A stretch of 64,000 nucleotides of DNA, from NCBI RefSeq assembly GCF_003443895.1, contig NZ_QQOA01000005.1:1-64000 (forward strand), read 5' to 3'. Position numbers and translations under genes: made by a program. Shown in pieces: positions 8,145 through 15,647 of the stretch. The first letter of the stretch is position 1, and each line of letters opens with the position of its first letter. The notes beneath the pieces were generated by a model. It made no database searches. It was not told where the DNA came from and was given only the letters and a program-made list of their open reading frames with translations. This DNA comes from Paraburkholderia phosphatilytica. Its GTDB lineage: Bacteria; Pseudomonadota; Gammaproteobacteria; Burkholderiales; Burkholderiaceae.

Positions 8145-10181
8145 ATGAAGCTCACCAACCGGCTGATCCTCTCCTACGCGTTCTATACGCTCGGCTTCCT
8201 GTTCTTCATCTATGTGCTGTGGCGCATCGAGCTGAGCACCGGGCCGGGTACGTGGATCGGCTACGTGTTCCTGTTCGTGCCGATCGCGGTCTATGCGGTG
8301 ATCGGACTGCTGTCGCGCACGTCGGATCTCGTCGAGTACTACGTGGCGGGGCGGCGCGTGCCGTCCGCGTTCAACGGCATGGCGACCGCGGCGGACTGGC
8401 TCTCGGCCGCGTCGTTCATCGGTCTCGCCGGGTCGCTGTACGCAACCGGCTACGACGGCCTCGCGTACATGATGGGCTGGACGGGCGGCTACTGCCTCGT
8501 CGCGTTCCTGCTCGCGCCATACGTGCGCAAGCTCGCGCGCTACACGATTCCGGATTTTCTCGGCACGCGCTTCTCGAGCAATCTGGTGCGCGCGATCGCC
8601 GTGCTCGCCGCGATCCTGTGTTCGTTCGTGTATCTCGTCGCGCAGATCCAGGGCGTGGGGTTGATCGCGACGCGCTTCATCGGCGTCGACTTTTCGATCG
8701 GAATCTTCTGCGGGCTGGCCGGGATACTCGTGTGTTCGTTCCTCGGCGGGATGCGGGCAGTGACGTGGACTCAGGTCGCGCAATACATCATCCTGATCTC
8801 CGCGATCCTGATTCCGGTGTCGATGATCGCGCATCGCGACGGACTCGGCTGGGTGCCGCAGTTCACGTACGGGCGACTGATGGAACGAGTCGAGACGCTC
8901 GAACAGCAGGTGCGCGTCGCGCCCGACGAGCAGCGCGTGCGCGACTACTACCGTCAGCAAGCCATGGCCATGCAGGCGCAGATCGATGCGTTGCCGCGGT
9001 CGTATGCGGAAGGCAAGCGCGCGCTGGTCGAACAGATCGCCGATCTGCGCCGGCACAACCTCGCGCTGCGCGAGATCGACGAGAAAGAGCGCGACCTCGC
9101 GAGCTATCCGCGCGATGCCGCGGCCGCGCGAATTGTGTGGAGCCAGCAACGCGACGAGTTGATGGAGCGCGCGTCGGCGCCGGTGCCGATGCACGAGCCG
9201 TTTCCCGCGAACGATGACAGCGGCGCGCACGCCGATGACGACCGCCGTCTGCACGAGCGCAATTTCCTGTCGCTGCTGCTGTGTCTGTCGCTCGGTACCG
9301 CGAGCCTGCCGCATATCCTGACGCGCTACAACACGACGACATCCGTAGCGTCGGCGAGGCGTTCGGTCGGCTGGACGCTGTTCTTCGTCGCGCTGTTCTA
9401 TGTGACCGTGCCGGTGCTGGCGGTGCTGATCAAGTACGAGATCCTCACGAACGTGGTGGGCCACCACATCGACGCGTTACCGCAGTGGGTGACGCAGTGG
9501 CGGCGCATCGAGCCGGTCATGTTCAATATCGGCGACATCAACCATGACAACATCGTGCGCTGGAGTGCGATCCAGATGCAGCCGGATATGGTCGTGCTCG
9601 CCGCGCCCGAGATCGCGGGGCTGCCGTACGTGATGTCGGGGCTGATCGCGGCGGGCGCGCTGGCGGCGGCGCTCTCCACCGCGGACGGCTTGCTGCTGAC
9701 GATCGCGAACGCGCTGTCGCACGACGTGTACTACCACATGGTCGATCGGGAAGCGTCGAGCCAGCGGCGCGTGACGTTGTCCAAGATTTTGCTGCTGGGG
9801 GTGGCGCTGTTCGCGTCGTACGTGGCGTCGCTGAATACGGGGAACATCCTGTTTCTGGTGGGCGCGGCGTTTTCACTGGCGGCGTCGAGTCTTTTTCCCG
9901 TGCTCGTGCTTGGCGTTTTCTGGAAGCGCACGACGCGACTCGGCGCGGTGTGCGGGATGGTCGCGGGGCTGTCGGTGTGCGTGTACTACATCGTCGCGAC
10001 GTATCCGTTCTTCACGCAGTTGACGGGGTTTTCGGGGGCGCGGTGGTTCGGTATCGAGCCGATTAGTTCGGGTGTGTTTGGGGTGCCGGCGGGGTTTGTT
10101 GTAGCGGTGGTGGTGAGTCTGTTCGATCGGAAGCCGGATGCTTATACGCGGGCGTTGGTGGATTACATTCGGCATCCGTGA
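8145..10181 (+). CDS. Sodium:solute symporter (SSS family, VC_2705-like, long insert)
   Basis: This 678-residue inner-membrane carrier belongs to the SSS family near ActP. Evidence includes DLVEYYVAGRRVPSAFNGMATA early on, multiple transmembrane helices, and SLPHILTRYNTTTSVASARRS in the central part. Between about residues 235 and 370 there is a long hydrophilic, heptad-rich insert (for example VETLEQQVRVAPDEQRV and QIADLRRHNLALREIDEKE) that would form a coiled coil; long inserts of this type characterise the VC_2705 subfamily. Together with the preceding DUF4212 protein and acs it probably imports acetate or another short carboxylate. The substrate is inferred from context only. Confidence 0.88.
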   Translation: MKLTNRLILSYAFYTLGFLFFIYVLWRIELSTGPGTWIGYVFLFVPIAVYAVIGLLSRTSDLVEYYVAGRRVPSAFNGMATAADWLSAASFIGLAGSLYATGYDGLAYMMGWTGGYCLVAFLLAPYVRKLARYTIPDFLGTRFSSNLVRAIAVLAAILCSFVYLVAQIQGVGLIATRFIGVDFSIGIFCGLAGILVCSFLGGMRAVTWTQVAQYIILISAILIPVSMIAHRDGLGWVPQFTYGRLMERVETLEQQVRVAPDEQRVRDYYRQQAMAMQAQIDALPRSYAEGKRALVEQIADLRRHNLALREIDEKERDLASYPRDAAAARIVWSQQRDELMERASAPVPMHEPFPANDDSGAHADDDRRLHERNFLSLLLCLSLGTASLPHILTRYNTTTSVASARRSVGWTLFFVALFYVTVPVLAVLIKYEILTNVVGHHIDALPQWVTQWRRIEPVMFNIGDINHDNIVRWSAIQMQPDMVVLAAPEIAGLPYVMSGLIAAGALAAALSTADGLLLTIANALSHDVYYHMVDREASSQRRVTLSKILLLGVALFASYVASLNTGNILFLVGAAFSLAASSLFPVLVLGVFWKRTTRLGAVCGMVAGLSVCVYYIVATYPFFTQLTGFSGARWFGIEPISSGVFGVPAGFVVAVVVSLFDRKPDAYTRALVDYIRHP

Positions 10182-10259
10182 GGGGCATCGTTGGCGCTGA
10201 CTGGTCGTTCGCGGGTTGTTCCCTTCGACGAACACTGGCCGCGCACGCGAGGAGTGCGC

Positions 10260-10265
10260 TATAAT
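10260..10265 (+). promoter_or_regulatory. -10 element of the tRNA-Ser promoter
   Basis: A perfect TATAAT sits 10 bases before the tRNA 5' end. The region 17 bases upstream lacks a good -35 hexamer. Confidence 0.55.
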
Positions 10266-10275
10266 GCGCGGCTCC

Positions 10276-10366
10276 GGAGAGATGGATGAGCGGTTTAAGT
10301 CGCACGCCTGGAAAGCGTGTATAGGTTAATAGCCTATCGGGGGTTCGAATCCCCCTCTCTCCGCCA
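10276..10366 (+). tRNA. serX: tRNA-Ser (anticodon GGA)
   Basis: The seven-base acceptor stem GGAGAGA (10276-10282) pairs with TCTCTCC (10356-10362), followed by discriminator G and an encoded CCA (10364-10366). The anticodon arm CACGC-CTGGAAA-GCGTG gives anticodon GGA at 10310-10312. A long variable arm (about 10321-10337) and the T-loop GTTCGAAT identify a class II tRNA, consistent with serine. Decayed phage genes begin immediately downstream, so its 3' end may have been an integration site. The gene symbol is generic. Confidence 0.96.
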
Positions 10367-10468
10367 GGACGCCTTGCGCGACAATGCTTACAGCCACACG
10401 CTGAAACGCTACCCGCCAAACAGCCCGCCTAAAAAGAAACGTCATATTTCTGCCTCCGGAGGCATGAA

Positions 10469-10825
10469 ATGCCAAGTTACATCGTGACGCCCAGAGTCGT
10501 TCTGCACAAGGACGATGCGCGCACCAAAGAGCATTCCCCAGACGCCAAAGAATACGAAACTCTCCACATCGAAATGCATCGGCGTGGCTATCGCCGCTTC
10601 TTCGAGAACCGCAACGACAAAAAGCTCAAATTGCCACCAGGCGAATACGTGATCGATGACCTGGATGCAGAAGACGGCGCAGACGCTCGAGAAAAGGCTA
10701 TGACCAAGGCGAAAGCCGCAGCGACGATGGCCACCTCGGAAAAGCGATTCAGCGTCTATATCACGGGAGGCGGCGGTGTCCGTGGTACTCATCTTGAAAT
10801 GATCGACGAGGATCCAGACGCGTGA
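10469..10825 (+). CDS. Hypothetical protein of the prophage region
   Basis: The 118-residue soluble product (MPSYIVTPRVVLHKDDAR) is preceded by GGAGG at a good distance. It is rich in charged residues, and its C-terminal half has a Gly-rich segment, FSVYITGGGGVRGTHLEMI. I do not recognise the family. It is the first gene after tRNA-Ser and is followed by an intrinsic terminator at 10884, so it is probably a single-gene transcript. Confidence 0.7.
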   Translation: MPSYIVTPRVVLHKDDARTKEHSPDAKEYETLHIEMHRRGYRRFFENRNDKKLKLPPGEYVIDDLDAEDGADAREKAMTKAKAAATMATSEKRFSVYITGGGGVRGTHLEMIDEDPDA

Positions 10826-10883
10826 GCACGCCACGGTAGTATCCTATCGGTTCTCCATGCGCCCGCTTCGGTGCGCCAGTCTT

Positions 10884-10918
10884 GCCCCGGTCAACTCTTC
10901 GTGCCGGGGCTTTTCTTT
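10884..10918 (+). terminator. Intrinsic terminator
   Basis: GCCCCGG and CCGGGGC enclose a 13-base loop and are followed by TTTTCTTT on the plus strand. It ends the transcript of the gene at 10469-10825. Confidence 0.8.
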
Positions 10919-10928
10919 GAGCCATCCC

Positions 10929-11399
10929 ATGGTCAGCCGAGCCCGCGCACCTCGTGTTTCGCCAGTCAGTGAATTGCAATCGCTACGCGACAAGGTGCAT
11001 CGCCTTGAGACCGATCTATTCGTCGCTCGTGATGCGCTCATCTATCTCCTCGACGCTCGCGACCTACTCAGCGGCTTCTATGGCATCAGAGATCGGTCGC
11101 AATTGCGCGAATGGCGGGAAGCGACGGCAACGAAGGTCATTGAGGCCGCTTGGGTGCGGCCTGGCGAAGAGATGGGGGACGCACGCTGGCCGCGGGCACT
11201 GTGCCCGCTTTGCCGGCAAGGCGCGGACGCCAGAAGGGACGTAAGGGGATTCGCGGTCCCCAACGGACTGCGACGTCATTTGCTGGGCGAACTCAACTCG
11301 CGCCAATGTCCCGTCTTCGGCGCTGCCGAAGGAATGGCCCGGAGCCGCATCGAGAACGCCGAGAGCGGAAAATGGACCCCGAGCTGGAGCTCTGTTTGA
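10929..11399 (+). CDS. Hypothetical phage-type protein with a Cys/His motif
   Basis: The likely product of 156 residues starts MVSRARAPRVSPVSEL and has a helical, leucine-rich first half (LQSLRDKVHRLETDLFVARD) suggesting a coiled coil. The second half carries CPLCRQGA, GLRRHLLGE and CPVFG, a spacing that resembles a small zinc-binding fold. The start is uncertain: it lies only 11 bases after a terminator hairpin and lacks a strong ribosome-binding site, and an upstream ATG at 10857 is also in frame. No family is recognised. Confidence 0.5.
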   Translation: MVSRARAPRVSPVSELQSLRDKVHRLETDLFVARDALIYLLDARDLLSGFYGIRDRSQLREWREATATKVIEAAWVRPGEEMGDARWPRALCPLCRQGADARRDVRGFAVPNGLRRHLLGELNSRQCPVFGAAEGMARSRIENAESGKWTPSWSSV

Positions 11400-11481
11400 C
11401 GGGTTTATGGCGGGATGGAGTACGCCGTCGGCGCATACCCCTCGATGGTTCTATGTCGGCGGCGGAGAAGCGCTCCGCCCG

Positions 11482-11736
11482 TCATGCGGCCGGGCGCAAC
11501 TCGGCTTCGTTCGCCGCCATTCTCACCAGCGCGTTGTCGACGCGGTTCGACATGTTCTGCGCGATCTCAAGCCCGATCGTCGCCAGACCCGATATGGTGT
11601 CGACGTTGTGCGACTCGTCGGCGAGTCGATCGATAGCCTGCAGCAGGCTCACCAGCCGATTGAACGCATCCAGCGCGGCGTCGCAAGTCTGATGGCCGAC
11701 GCGCAGTGATTCGTCGAGGGTTTTGGGCTTACCCAT
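11482..11736 (-). CDS. Small helical hypothetical protein (prophage module)
   Basis: The 84-residue product starts MGKPKTLDESLRVGHQ and follows GGAGG (CTGGAGGACGGCC-ATG). It is mostly amphipathic helix with a segment ATIGLEIAQNMSNRVDNALV. Its start overlaps the end of the preceding gene by eight bases, so it is the last member of a minus-strand operon covering 13150 to 11482. No family was recognised. Confidence 0.65.
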   Translation of the reverse strand: MGKPKTLDESLRVGHQTCDAALDAFNRLVSLLQAIDRLADESHNVDTISGLATIGLEIAQNMSNRVDNALVRMAANEAELRPAA

Positions 11737-11971
11737 GGCCGTCCTCCAGTCGCGCCACGCCAACCATTGCGCGCAGCGCGTAGATTTCGACCGTGAGGCA
11801 CTGGGCGTGCGCCTTCGCGATCGCGGATTGCGCAACCAGTTCAGCAAACGGTGCAGAACGCCGATGGACGCGCGCCGCGGCGCCGCAGCGATCGACCGTC
11901 AACCACAGCAAGTTGCGGCGACGCTCGAGGTGCTCGATCCGCCGGCGCACGTCGATCAGCGGCTCAGGCAT
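11729..11971 (-). CDS. Small hypothetical protein (prophage module)
   Basis: The 80-residue product begins MPEPLIDVRRRIEHLERRRN and is largely helical and basic. It overlaps both neighbours by eight bases, which is the usual spacing of translationally coupled phage genes. The start at 11971 was chosen because upstream ATGs in the same frame overlap the neighbouring gene deeply. Function unknown. Confidence 0.6.
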   Translation of the reverse strand: MPEPLIDVRRRIEHLERRRNLLWLTVDRCGAAARVHRRSAPFAELVAQSAIAKAHAQCLTVEIYALRAMVGVARLEDGHG

Positions 11972-12389
11972 GTTCGGACTCGCTGACTTCGGCCGATCCA
12001 GTTTTCTTCGAGCGAGGCCGCGTGGCGGCAACTTGCGCAGCGATCGCCAGCGTAGACACTTCGCTGGCGTTCTCGCTCGGCGAGATCCGGAATGCCGTTG
12101 CATTACTCCACGCTAGTTGCATGATTTCTTCGGAAAGGTCTGATGCGAGCCATAGGAGAGTGTGCTGAATCTCGTCGGCGAAGGTGAACATACCTGCTCC
12201 CACGTCACCGGTGCCTTTCATGAGGGACAGCAAGGATTCGAGTTGGTCTGCTTTGCAGACCAGACGGTCTGCAACGCTGTCGTGCGGAAAGAAAACCCGG
12301 AGGCCGTCTTCGACCTCTTCGTATTCAGGGCGTTGGATCCTGATTGCACCATATGGGTTTGTGAAGGAAAGTCGGCCAGTGACAGTCAG
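11964..12389 (-). CDS. Hypothetical protein, paralogue-like partner of its upstream neighbour
   Basis: The coding region is supported by a coherent protein-like sequence (EYEEVEDGLRVFFPHDS; MFTFADEIQHTLLWLASDLS). There is no ATG, GTG or TTG before the conserved part. A CTG at 12389, overlapping the upstream stop (TCTGACTG), is the best candidate; a shorter form from the ATG near 12226 is possible. The segment LAIAAQVAA near the C-terminus resembles LAIAAQAAA of the preceding gene product, suggesting an old tandem duplication. Function unknown. Confidence 0.5.
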   Translation of the reverse strand: MTVTGRLSFTNPYGAIRIQRPEYEEVEDGLRVFFPHDSVADRLVCKADQLESLLSLMKGTGDVGAGMFTFADEIQHTLLWLASDLSEEIMQLAWSNATAFRISPSENASEVSTLAIAAQVAATRPRSKKTGSAEVSESEHA

Positions 12390-12832
12390 ACCGTCTCGAC
12401 AGGCACTTCTTTCTTGGCGCCGTTCTGTTTGAGCGCCGCAGCAGCCTGTGCAGCGATCGCCAGATCCGCAGCCGGACTTGATTGAGGGGTGCCCTCTTTT
12501 TCCAGAGCGCGTTCGTTTGCCCACTTTGCCAAACACGCGACTTCGTCCACCAGCATTTGAGACGCCGTCTCGCCAAGCGACAACAAGCCCATGACAGTGC
12601 GGTCGGAAAGTGGAGGCTCGATGGGCTCGTCGGGATCGCAATCTCGTGCGTATTCCTTTTGCACCTCGTTCGTCTGCGCGATTTTGAATATCTGCTCGAG
12701 GCCTTCGGCAATCTTCTTTGTGCGTTCGAGCAGCGTCACAAATGGGTACGCTGGGATTGCTTGCACCGATGCGTGGCGGACTTCGTCGGAAAAGACCCTG
12801 TAGTCAGAGTCCAAGAAATTGCGCTGATCCAT
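12386..12832 (-). CDS. Hypothetical protein (prophage module)
   Basis: The 148-residue product MDQRNFLDSDYRVFSDEV follows an excellent ribosome-binding site, GGAGGAAACA-ATG. The protein is acidic and helical (PFVTLLERTKKIAEGLEQIF; LSLGETASQMLVDEVACLA). Its C-terminal LAIAAQAAAAL segment echoes the downstream neighbour. It is the second gene of the minus-strand operon that starts at 13150. No family recognised. Confidence 0.68.
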   Translation of the reverse strand: MDQRNFLDSDYRVFSDEVRHASVQAIPAYPFVTLLERTKKIAEGLEQIFKIAQTNEVQKEYARDCDPDEPIEPPLSDRTVMGLLSLGETASQMLVDEVACLAKWANERALEKEGTPQSSPAADLAIAAQAAAALKQNGAKKEVPVETV

Positions 12833-12934
12833 TGTTTCCTCCATCAATTCGTATAACTAATTAGTGTCAGAAGCACATCGCTATCTGGCAGGCGTGTTTA
12901 CGGCTTGAGAGGTTGAATCCTGAGGTTGACGCTG

Positions 12935-13150
12935 TTACGCAGTGCCGCGACCGGAACCCATGCGCGCCACGGCAGCGGCCGCGAGCAGCGCCGCGCCAGT
13001 AATGTCGAGCGCGTCCATGTAGGTCGGCGCCAATGCGGCCCGGCGGAGCGCGTCGCGCGTGATTTCGTGGATCAGGTTGGTGTTGACGCCGCCGGCGCGC
13101 ACGTTACCAGGAGACTTGCGCGGCGCCGCTGCTTGGATCGCGGTGCTCAT
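12935..13150 (-). CDS. Small hypothetical protein divergent from the Arc-type repressor
   Basis: The 71-residue product MSTAIQAAAPRKSPGNVR has a basic N-terminus and a hydrophobic, Ala-rich C-terminal stretch (ITGAALLAAAAVARMGSG) that could be a membrane helix. A GGGAGAG ribosome-binding site precedes the ATG. Its promoter (TTGCAT-17-TACATT on the minus strand) overlaps the 15-bp inverted repeat at 13197-13238, so it is probably repressed by the divergently encoded Arc-type protein. Function unknown. Confidence 0.6.
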   Translation of the reverse strand: MSTAIQAAAPRKSPGNVRAGGVNTNLIHEITRDALRRAALAPTYMDALDITGAALLAAAAVARMGSGRGTA

Positions 13151-13196
13151 GGAACTCTCCCTGTGAAGGGGCCGAACCGCTTCGGCCATGAGTTCA

Positions 13197-13243
13197 ATGT
13201 AGCAAAGTGCTACGTTTAATGCAAGCACTTTGCTACATATAAT
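13197..13243. promoter_or_regulatory. Divergent promoters overlapped by a perfect 15-bp inverted repeat
   Basis: ATGTAGCAAAGTGCT (13197-13211) and AGCACTTTGCTACAT (13224-13238) are perfect inverse copies with a 12-base spacer. On the plus strand, a consensus TATAAT lies at 13238-13243. On the minus strand, TTGCAT and TACATT with a 17-base spacer lie inside the repeat. The repeat thus covers promoters in both directions, as expected for an autoregulatory RHH operator. Confidence 0.75.
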
Positions 13244-13249
13244 CTGGGC

Positions 13250-13489
13250 ATGACCAGTGACGACCTCCAAACCAATCTGCGGCTGCCGGCCGCTCTCAAG
13301 GCGAAGCTGCAGCGCGCCGCCGAAACAAACAAGCGATCGATGAACGCTGAGGTGGTCGCGCGGCTCGATGACAGCTTCGACTCGCCACCCGCGGCCGCGA
13401 CGCCCGTCGACGACCGCACTCTCGACCTGTTCGCAGAGAAGGTCGGTCAGGTGCTCGACGAGCGCGACAAGCGACGCGCGAAGCGCTGA
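13250..13489 (+). CDS. Arc-type ribbon-helix-helix DNA-binding protein
   Basis: The 79-residue product has the Arc/RHH pattern: NLRLPAALKAKLQRAAETNK (beta strand then helix A), RSMNAEVVARLDD (helix B), followed by a charged tail. Such proteins bind DNA as dimers of ribbon-helix-helix folds and act as phage or plasmid repressors. The ATG at 13250 lies only six bases after the TATAAT, so the transcript would be nearly or completely leaderless. It most likely binds the inverted repeat between itself and the minus-strand operon. Confidence 0.82.
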   Translation: MTSDDLQTNLRLPAALKAKLQRAAETNKRSMNAEVVARLDDSFDSPPAAATPVDDRTLDLFAEKVGQVLDERDKRRAKR

Positions 13490-13518
13490 ATGGTCCGGCA
13501 ACGGGGTGATAGTAACGC

Positions 13519-13547
13519 TTGACGTTATTAACGAGACTCGTTAATAT
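13519..13547 (+). promoter_or_regulatory. higBA promoter with embedded operator
   Basis: TTGACG (13519-13524) and TAATAT (13542-13547) are separated by 17 bases. Inside the promoter lies a perfect palindrome ATTAACGAG-A-CTCGTTAAT (13527-13545). This is a typical position for autorepression by an antitoxin. Confidence 0.75.
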
Positions 13548-13555
13548 CATGCTCC

Positions 13556-13834
13556 ATGATCTCTTCATTCAAATGCCGCGACACCCAGGCGCTCTTCGAA
13601 GGCAAGAGGGTTCGCCGCTTCGTCAACTTCGAGTCGGTAGCAATGCGCAAGCTCCAGCAGCTGCACGCGGCGGCTGATCTGGAATTCCTGCGAATTCCCC
13701 CCGGCAACCGGCTCGAACCGCTTGAGGGTGACCGGAAAGGGCAGCACAGCATCCGGATCAACCAACAGTGGCGGATTTGCTTCAAGTTCGCCAATGGCAT
13801 TGCGACCGAGGTCGAGATCACCGACTACCACTAA
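13556..13834 (+). CDS. higB: HigB-type toxin (RelE/ParE superfamily)
   Basis: The 92-residue product has the HigB pattern: MISSFKCRDTQALFEGKRV at the start, ADLEFLRIPPGNRLEPLEGD in the middle, and QHSIRINQQWRICFKFANG with the basic and aromatic residues found near the active site of these ribosome-dependent mRNA interferases. It precedes the antitoxin gene, the reversed toxin-first order typical of higBA. The gap to higA is 37 bases. Confidence 0.92.
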   Translation: MISSFKCRDTQALFEGKRVRRFVNFESVAMRKLQQLHAAADLEFLRIPPGNRLEPLEGDRKGQHSIRINQQWRICFKFANGIATEVEITDYH

Positions 13835-13871
13835 AGCGGGGCTTCCCGCTGTGCTCTCAATGGAGTGAGAT

Positions 13872-14174
13872 ATGGCACGCGAAATTCCGCTGGCGACGCC
13901 GGGAGAAATCCTTGCGCTCGACTGGCTCGAACCTATGGGCATCACGCAGTACGCGCTCGCGAAGGCGATCGACGTGCCGGCGCGGCGCATCAATGAAATC
14001 GTGAAGGGAGACCGCTCGATCACGGCAGACACCGCGGTGCGCCTAGGCGCGTTCTTCGGAACGGACCCCCAAAGCTGGATGAACCTGCAGACGCACTTCG
14101 ACACTGAGATGGCGAAGGAAAAAATCGGTGCCGACAAAATCGAGGAAATCCGGCAGCACGCGCACGCAGCTTGA
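13872..14174 (+). CDS. higA: HigA-type antitoxin, XRE-family HTH
   Basis: The 100-residue product begins MAREIPLATPGEILALDWL, then YALAKAIDVPARRINEIVKG forms the helix-turn-helix, followed by DTAVRLGAFFGTDPQSWMNLQ, all standard for the HigA family. It neutralises HigB by direct binding and represses the operon, most likely at the palindrome inside the promoter. An intrinsic terminator is found about 290 bases downstream. Confidence 0.93.
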   Translation: MAREIPLATPGEILALDWLEPMGITQYALAKAIDVPARRINEIVKGDRSITADTAVRLGAFFGTDPQSWMNLQTHFDTEMAKEKIGADKIEEIRQHAHAA

Positions 14175-14462
14175 TTGAGCCGTTGGTGGGCAGGATGGCG
14201 GGCTGCCGGCGCGTGTGGGTTTCTCCGCCCCGTCCCGCAAAAATCACGGCGGACTATCGATCCACCAGCGACAAGACTAGGCGCACCTCATGTGATAGCA
14301 TTTTCGTGCGGCGGCGGTCTTCGTAGCGATGCGCGTTTGCAGGATGCTACATCCTGCGTGTGACGTGCGGGACGAGGAAGGCGTCGACATCCTGCCTGGA
14401 TGTGAGGGCGCCGTGATCACCTATCTCGCCGAACGTCATAGGAACGCGGGAGACTAGTCCCT

Positions 14463-14497
14463 AAACCCCGCGGGTCGCGACTGGCCTGCGGGGTTTT
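14463..14497 (+). terminator. Intrinsic terminator in the gap after higA
   Basis: AAACCCCGC and GCGGGGTTT pair around a 16-base loop and run into TTTTCCC on the plus strand. The rest of the 14175-14507 gap holds no gene that I can support; it contains a small perfect hairpin, GCAGGATG-CTA-CATCCTGC, near 14337. Confidence 0.72.
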
Positions 14498-14507
14498 CCC
14501 TTTGTGG

Positions 14508-14867
14508 CTATCCGCATTCACGCGCGGCCAGCTCGAGCAAGTACATCACCAACCGGTCGTTCCCTGCATTTCTAGCCTTGTCGACGATGCGCTGCAGCGC
14601 TCGTAGTCGAAACGCGCGATGTGCAATCCCGATGTTCGCAAGTTCCTTTTGATACCGAGCTCGAGTCGCCCAGAAGATGGTCCGATATTTGGCGCTCAAC
14701 CGCGCGCCGGCGGTCTTGGTAGGGTCGTACTGTTCGACGCACTGCGGGCTCACATCCAGCCCGAACTCTACCTTGACGGCTCGTCTTACCATGGTGGGCG
14801 TGTCACCGCACGCCAACGCCTGCGTGATAAAGGTTTTGACCGGATTAGAGAGCTTGTGTCGTTTCAT
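14508..14867 (-). CDS. DUF2280 phage protein (small terminase-like)
   Basis: The 119-residue product matches DUF2280: NPVKTFITQALACGDTPTMV near the N-terminus, then KVEFGLDVSPQCVEQYDPTK, and finally RLVMYLLELAARECG. These proteins occur in phage packaging modules and are considered small terminase-like DNA-binding proteins. It is full length. The large terminase gene normally found downstream is absent: the next gene leftwards is higA, on the other strand, indicating loss of the packaging and head region. Confidence 0.8.
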   Translation of the reverse strand: MKRHKLSNPVKTFITQALACGDTPTMVRRAVKVEFGLDVSPQCVEQYDPTKTAGARLSAKYRTIFWATRARYQKELANIGIAHRAFRLRALQRIVDKARNAGNDRLVMYLLELAARECG

Positions 14868-14889
14868 GATTCATCAAGGCACCGTACAA

Positions 14890-15084
14890 CTAACCGGGCA
14901 GTTTGGAGTCACTGGAGGCCGCCCCATAAAAGCTCTCCAGCGTCCGCGTGTTGAACTCGCGCCGCGGAATCCGCTGTGGTTTGGCCGTCGGGTCACCGTA
15001 GAAATGCTCGATCGGCATCACCTCGACGAAGTCGCCAGGGATGACGGCTTCGAGGTTCTCGACACGCCTAGTCAGACTGCGCAT
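14890..15084 (-). CDS. Small hypothetical phage protein
   Basis: The 64-residue product MRSLTRRVENLEAVIPGDF follows a GGAGG site and overlaps the end of the DUF5681 gene by 17 bases. The middle part, EVMPIEHFYGDPTAKPQRIP, is hydrophilic. No family recognised; likely translationally coupled to its neighbour. Confidence 0.55.
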   Translation of the reverse strand: MRSLTRRVENLEAVIPGDFVEVMPIEHFYGDPTAKPQRIPRREFNTRTLESFYGAASSDSKLPG

Positions 15085-15475
15085 TTGCCGCCTCCAGTGC
15101 CTTGATGCGGGCTTCCAGTTCCGTTGTCTCGACGATGCGCGCCAAAGCCCCTAGCGCCGCCGTCATCGCATTTGCCTGCGTCGGCGACAACTCGCCGCTT
15201 GCCGCCGCTCGAATAATCGCCTCTCCCTGATCCGCGAGCGTCCCCTCCGGCAGCGCGAACGCCACCTTGCTGTCTTCGGCTCGCAAGGGCGGCAGTGCTC
15301 GTTCGAGCAGGATCCGTATCGACTGCATGTCTCCACCGCGGGCCGACTCGATCAGGGTATCAATCATGGTCGGGAGTTCCTTGGCGATGCGCTGACGCAG
15401 CCCGTTCGCAGTGTTCTTCGCGCCGCGTGGCCGTCCCTTCGGATTGCCTGACTGGCCAGCACTAAACTTCGGCAT
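15068..15475 (-). CDS. DUF5681 domain phage protein
   Basis: The 135-residue product opens MPKFSAGQSGNPKGRPRGAK, the diagnostic DUF5681 motif, followed by a helical region (LRQRIAKELPTMIDTLIESA) and a C-terminal helix (TTELEARIKALEAANAQ). Proteins of this type are common in phage packaging regions beside small terminase genes, where they probably bind DNA. The start was set at MPKFSAG because this is the conserved N-terminus of the family. Upstream in-frame residues are not conserved. Confidence 0.8.
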   Translation of the reverse strand: MPKFSAGQSGNPKGRPRGAKNTANGLRQRIAKELPTMIDTLIESARGGDMQSIRILLERALPPLRAEDSKVAFALPEGTLADQGEAIIRAAASGELSPTQANAMTAALGALARIVETTELEARIKALEAANAQSD

Positions 15476-15647
15476 CTGTTTCTTCTCTGCAAATATCAGC
15501 AATAGCAGGCTTCGCGTTTCGCGGGGTTGGTCCGATCTTCCATTCCCGCTCCGTGCAGTCGGCGACGATCCGGTCGAACACTTCCGCCGCCGGCGGGAAA
15601 GTAAAATTTGAAGTTCGACTTTCGGCATCACCTCCAGCCTCGCCCAT
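15462..15647 (-). CDS. Small hypothetical phage protein
   Basis: The 61-residue product MGEAGGDAESRTSNFTFPPA contains VFDRIVADCTEREWKIGPTP and ends overlapping the DUF5681 start. Its ATG overlaps the stop of the tail fragment upstream (TGATG), so translational coupling is likely. No family recognised. Confidence 0.5.
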   Translation of the reverse strand: MGEAGGDAESRTSNFTFPPAAEVFDRIVADCTEREWKIGPTPRNAKPAIADICREETDAEV

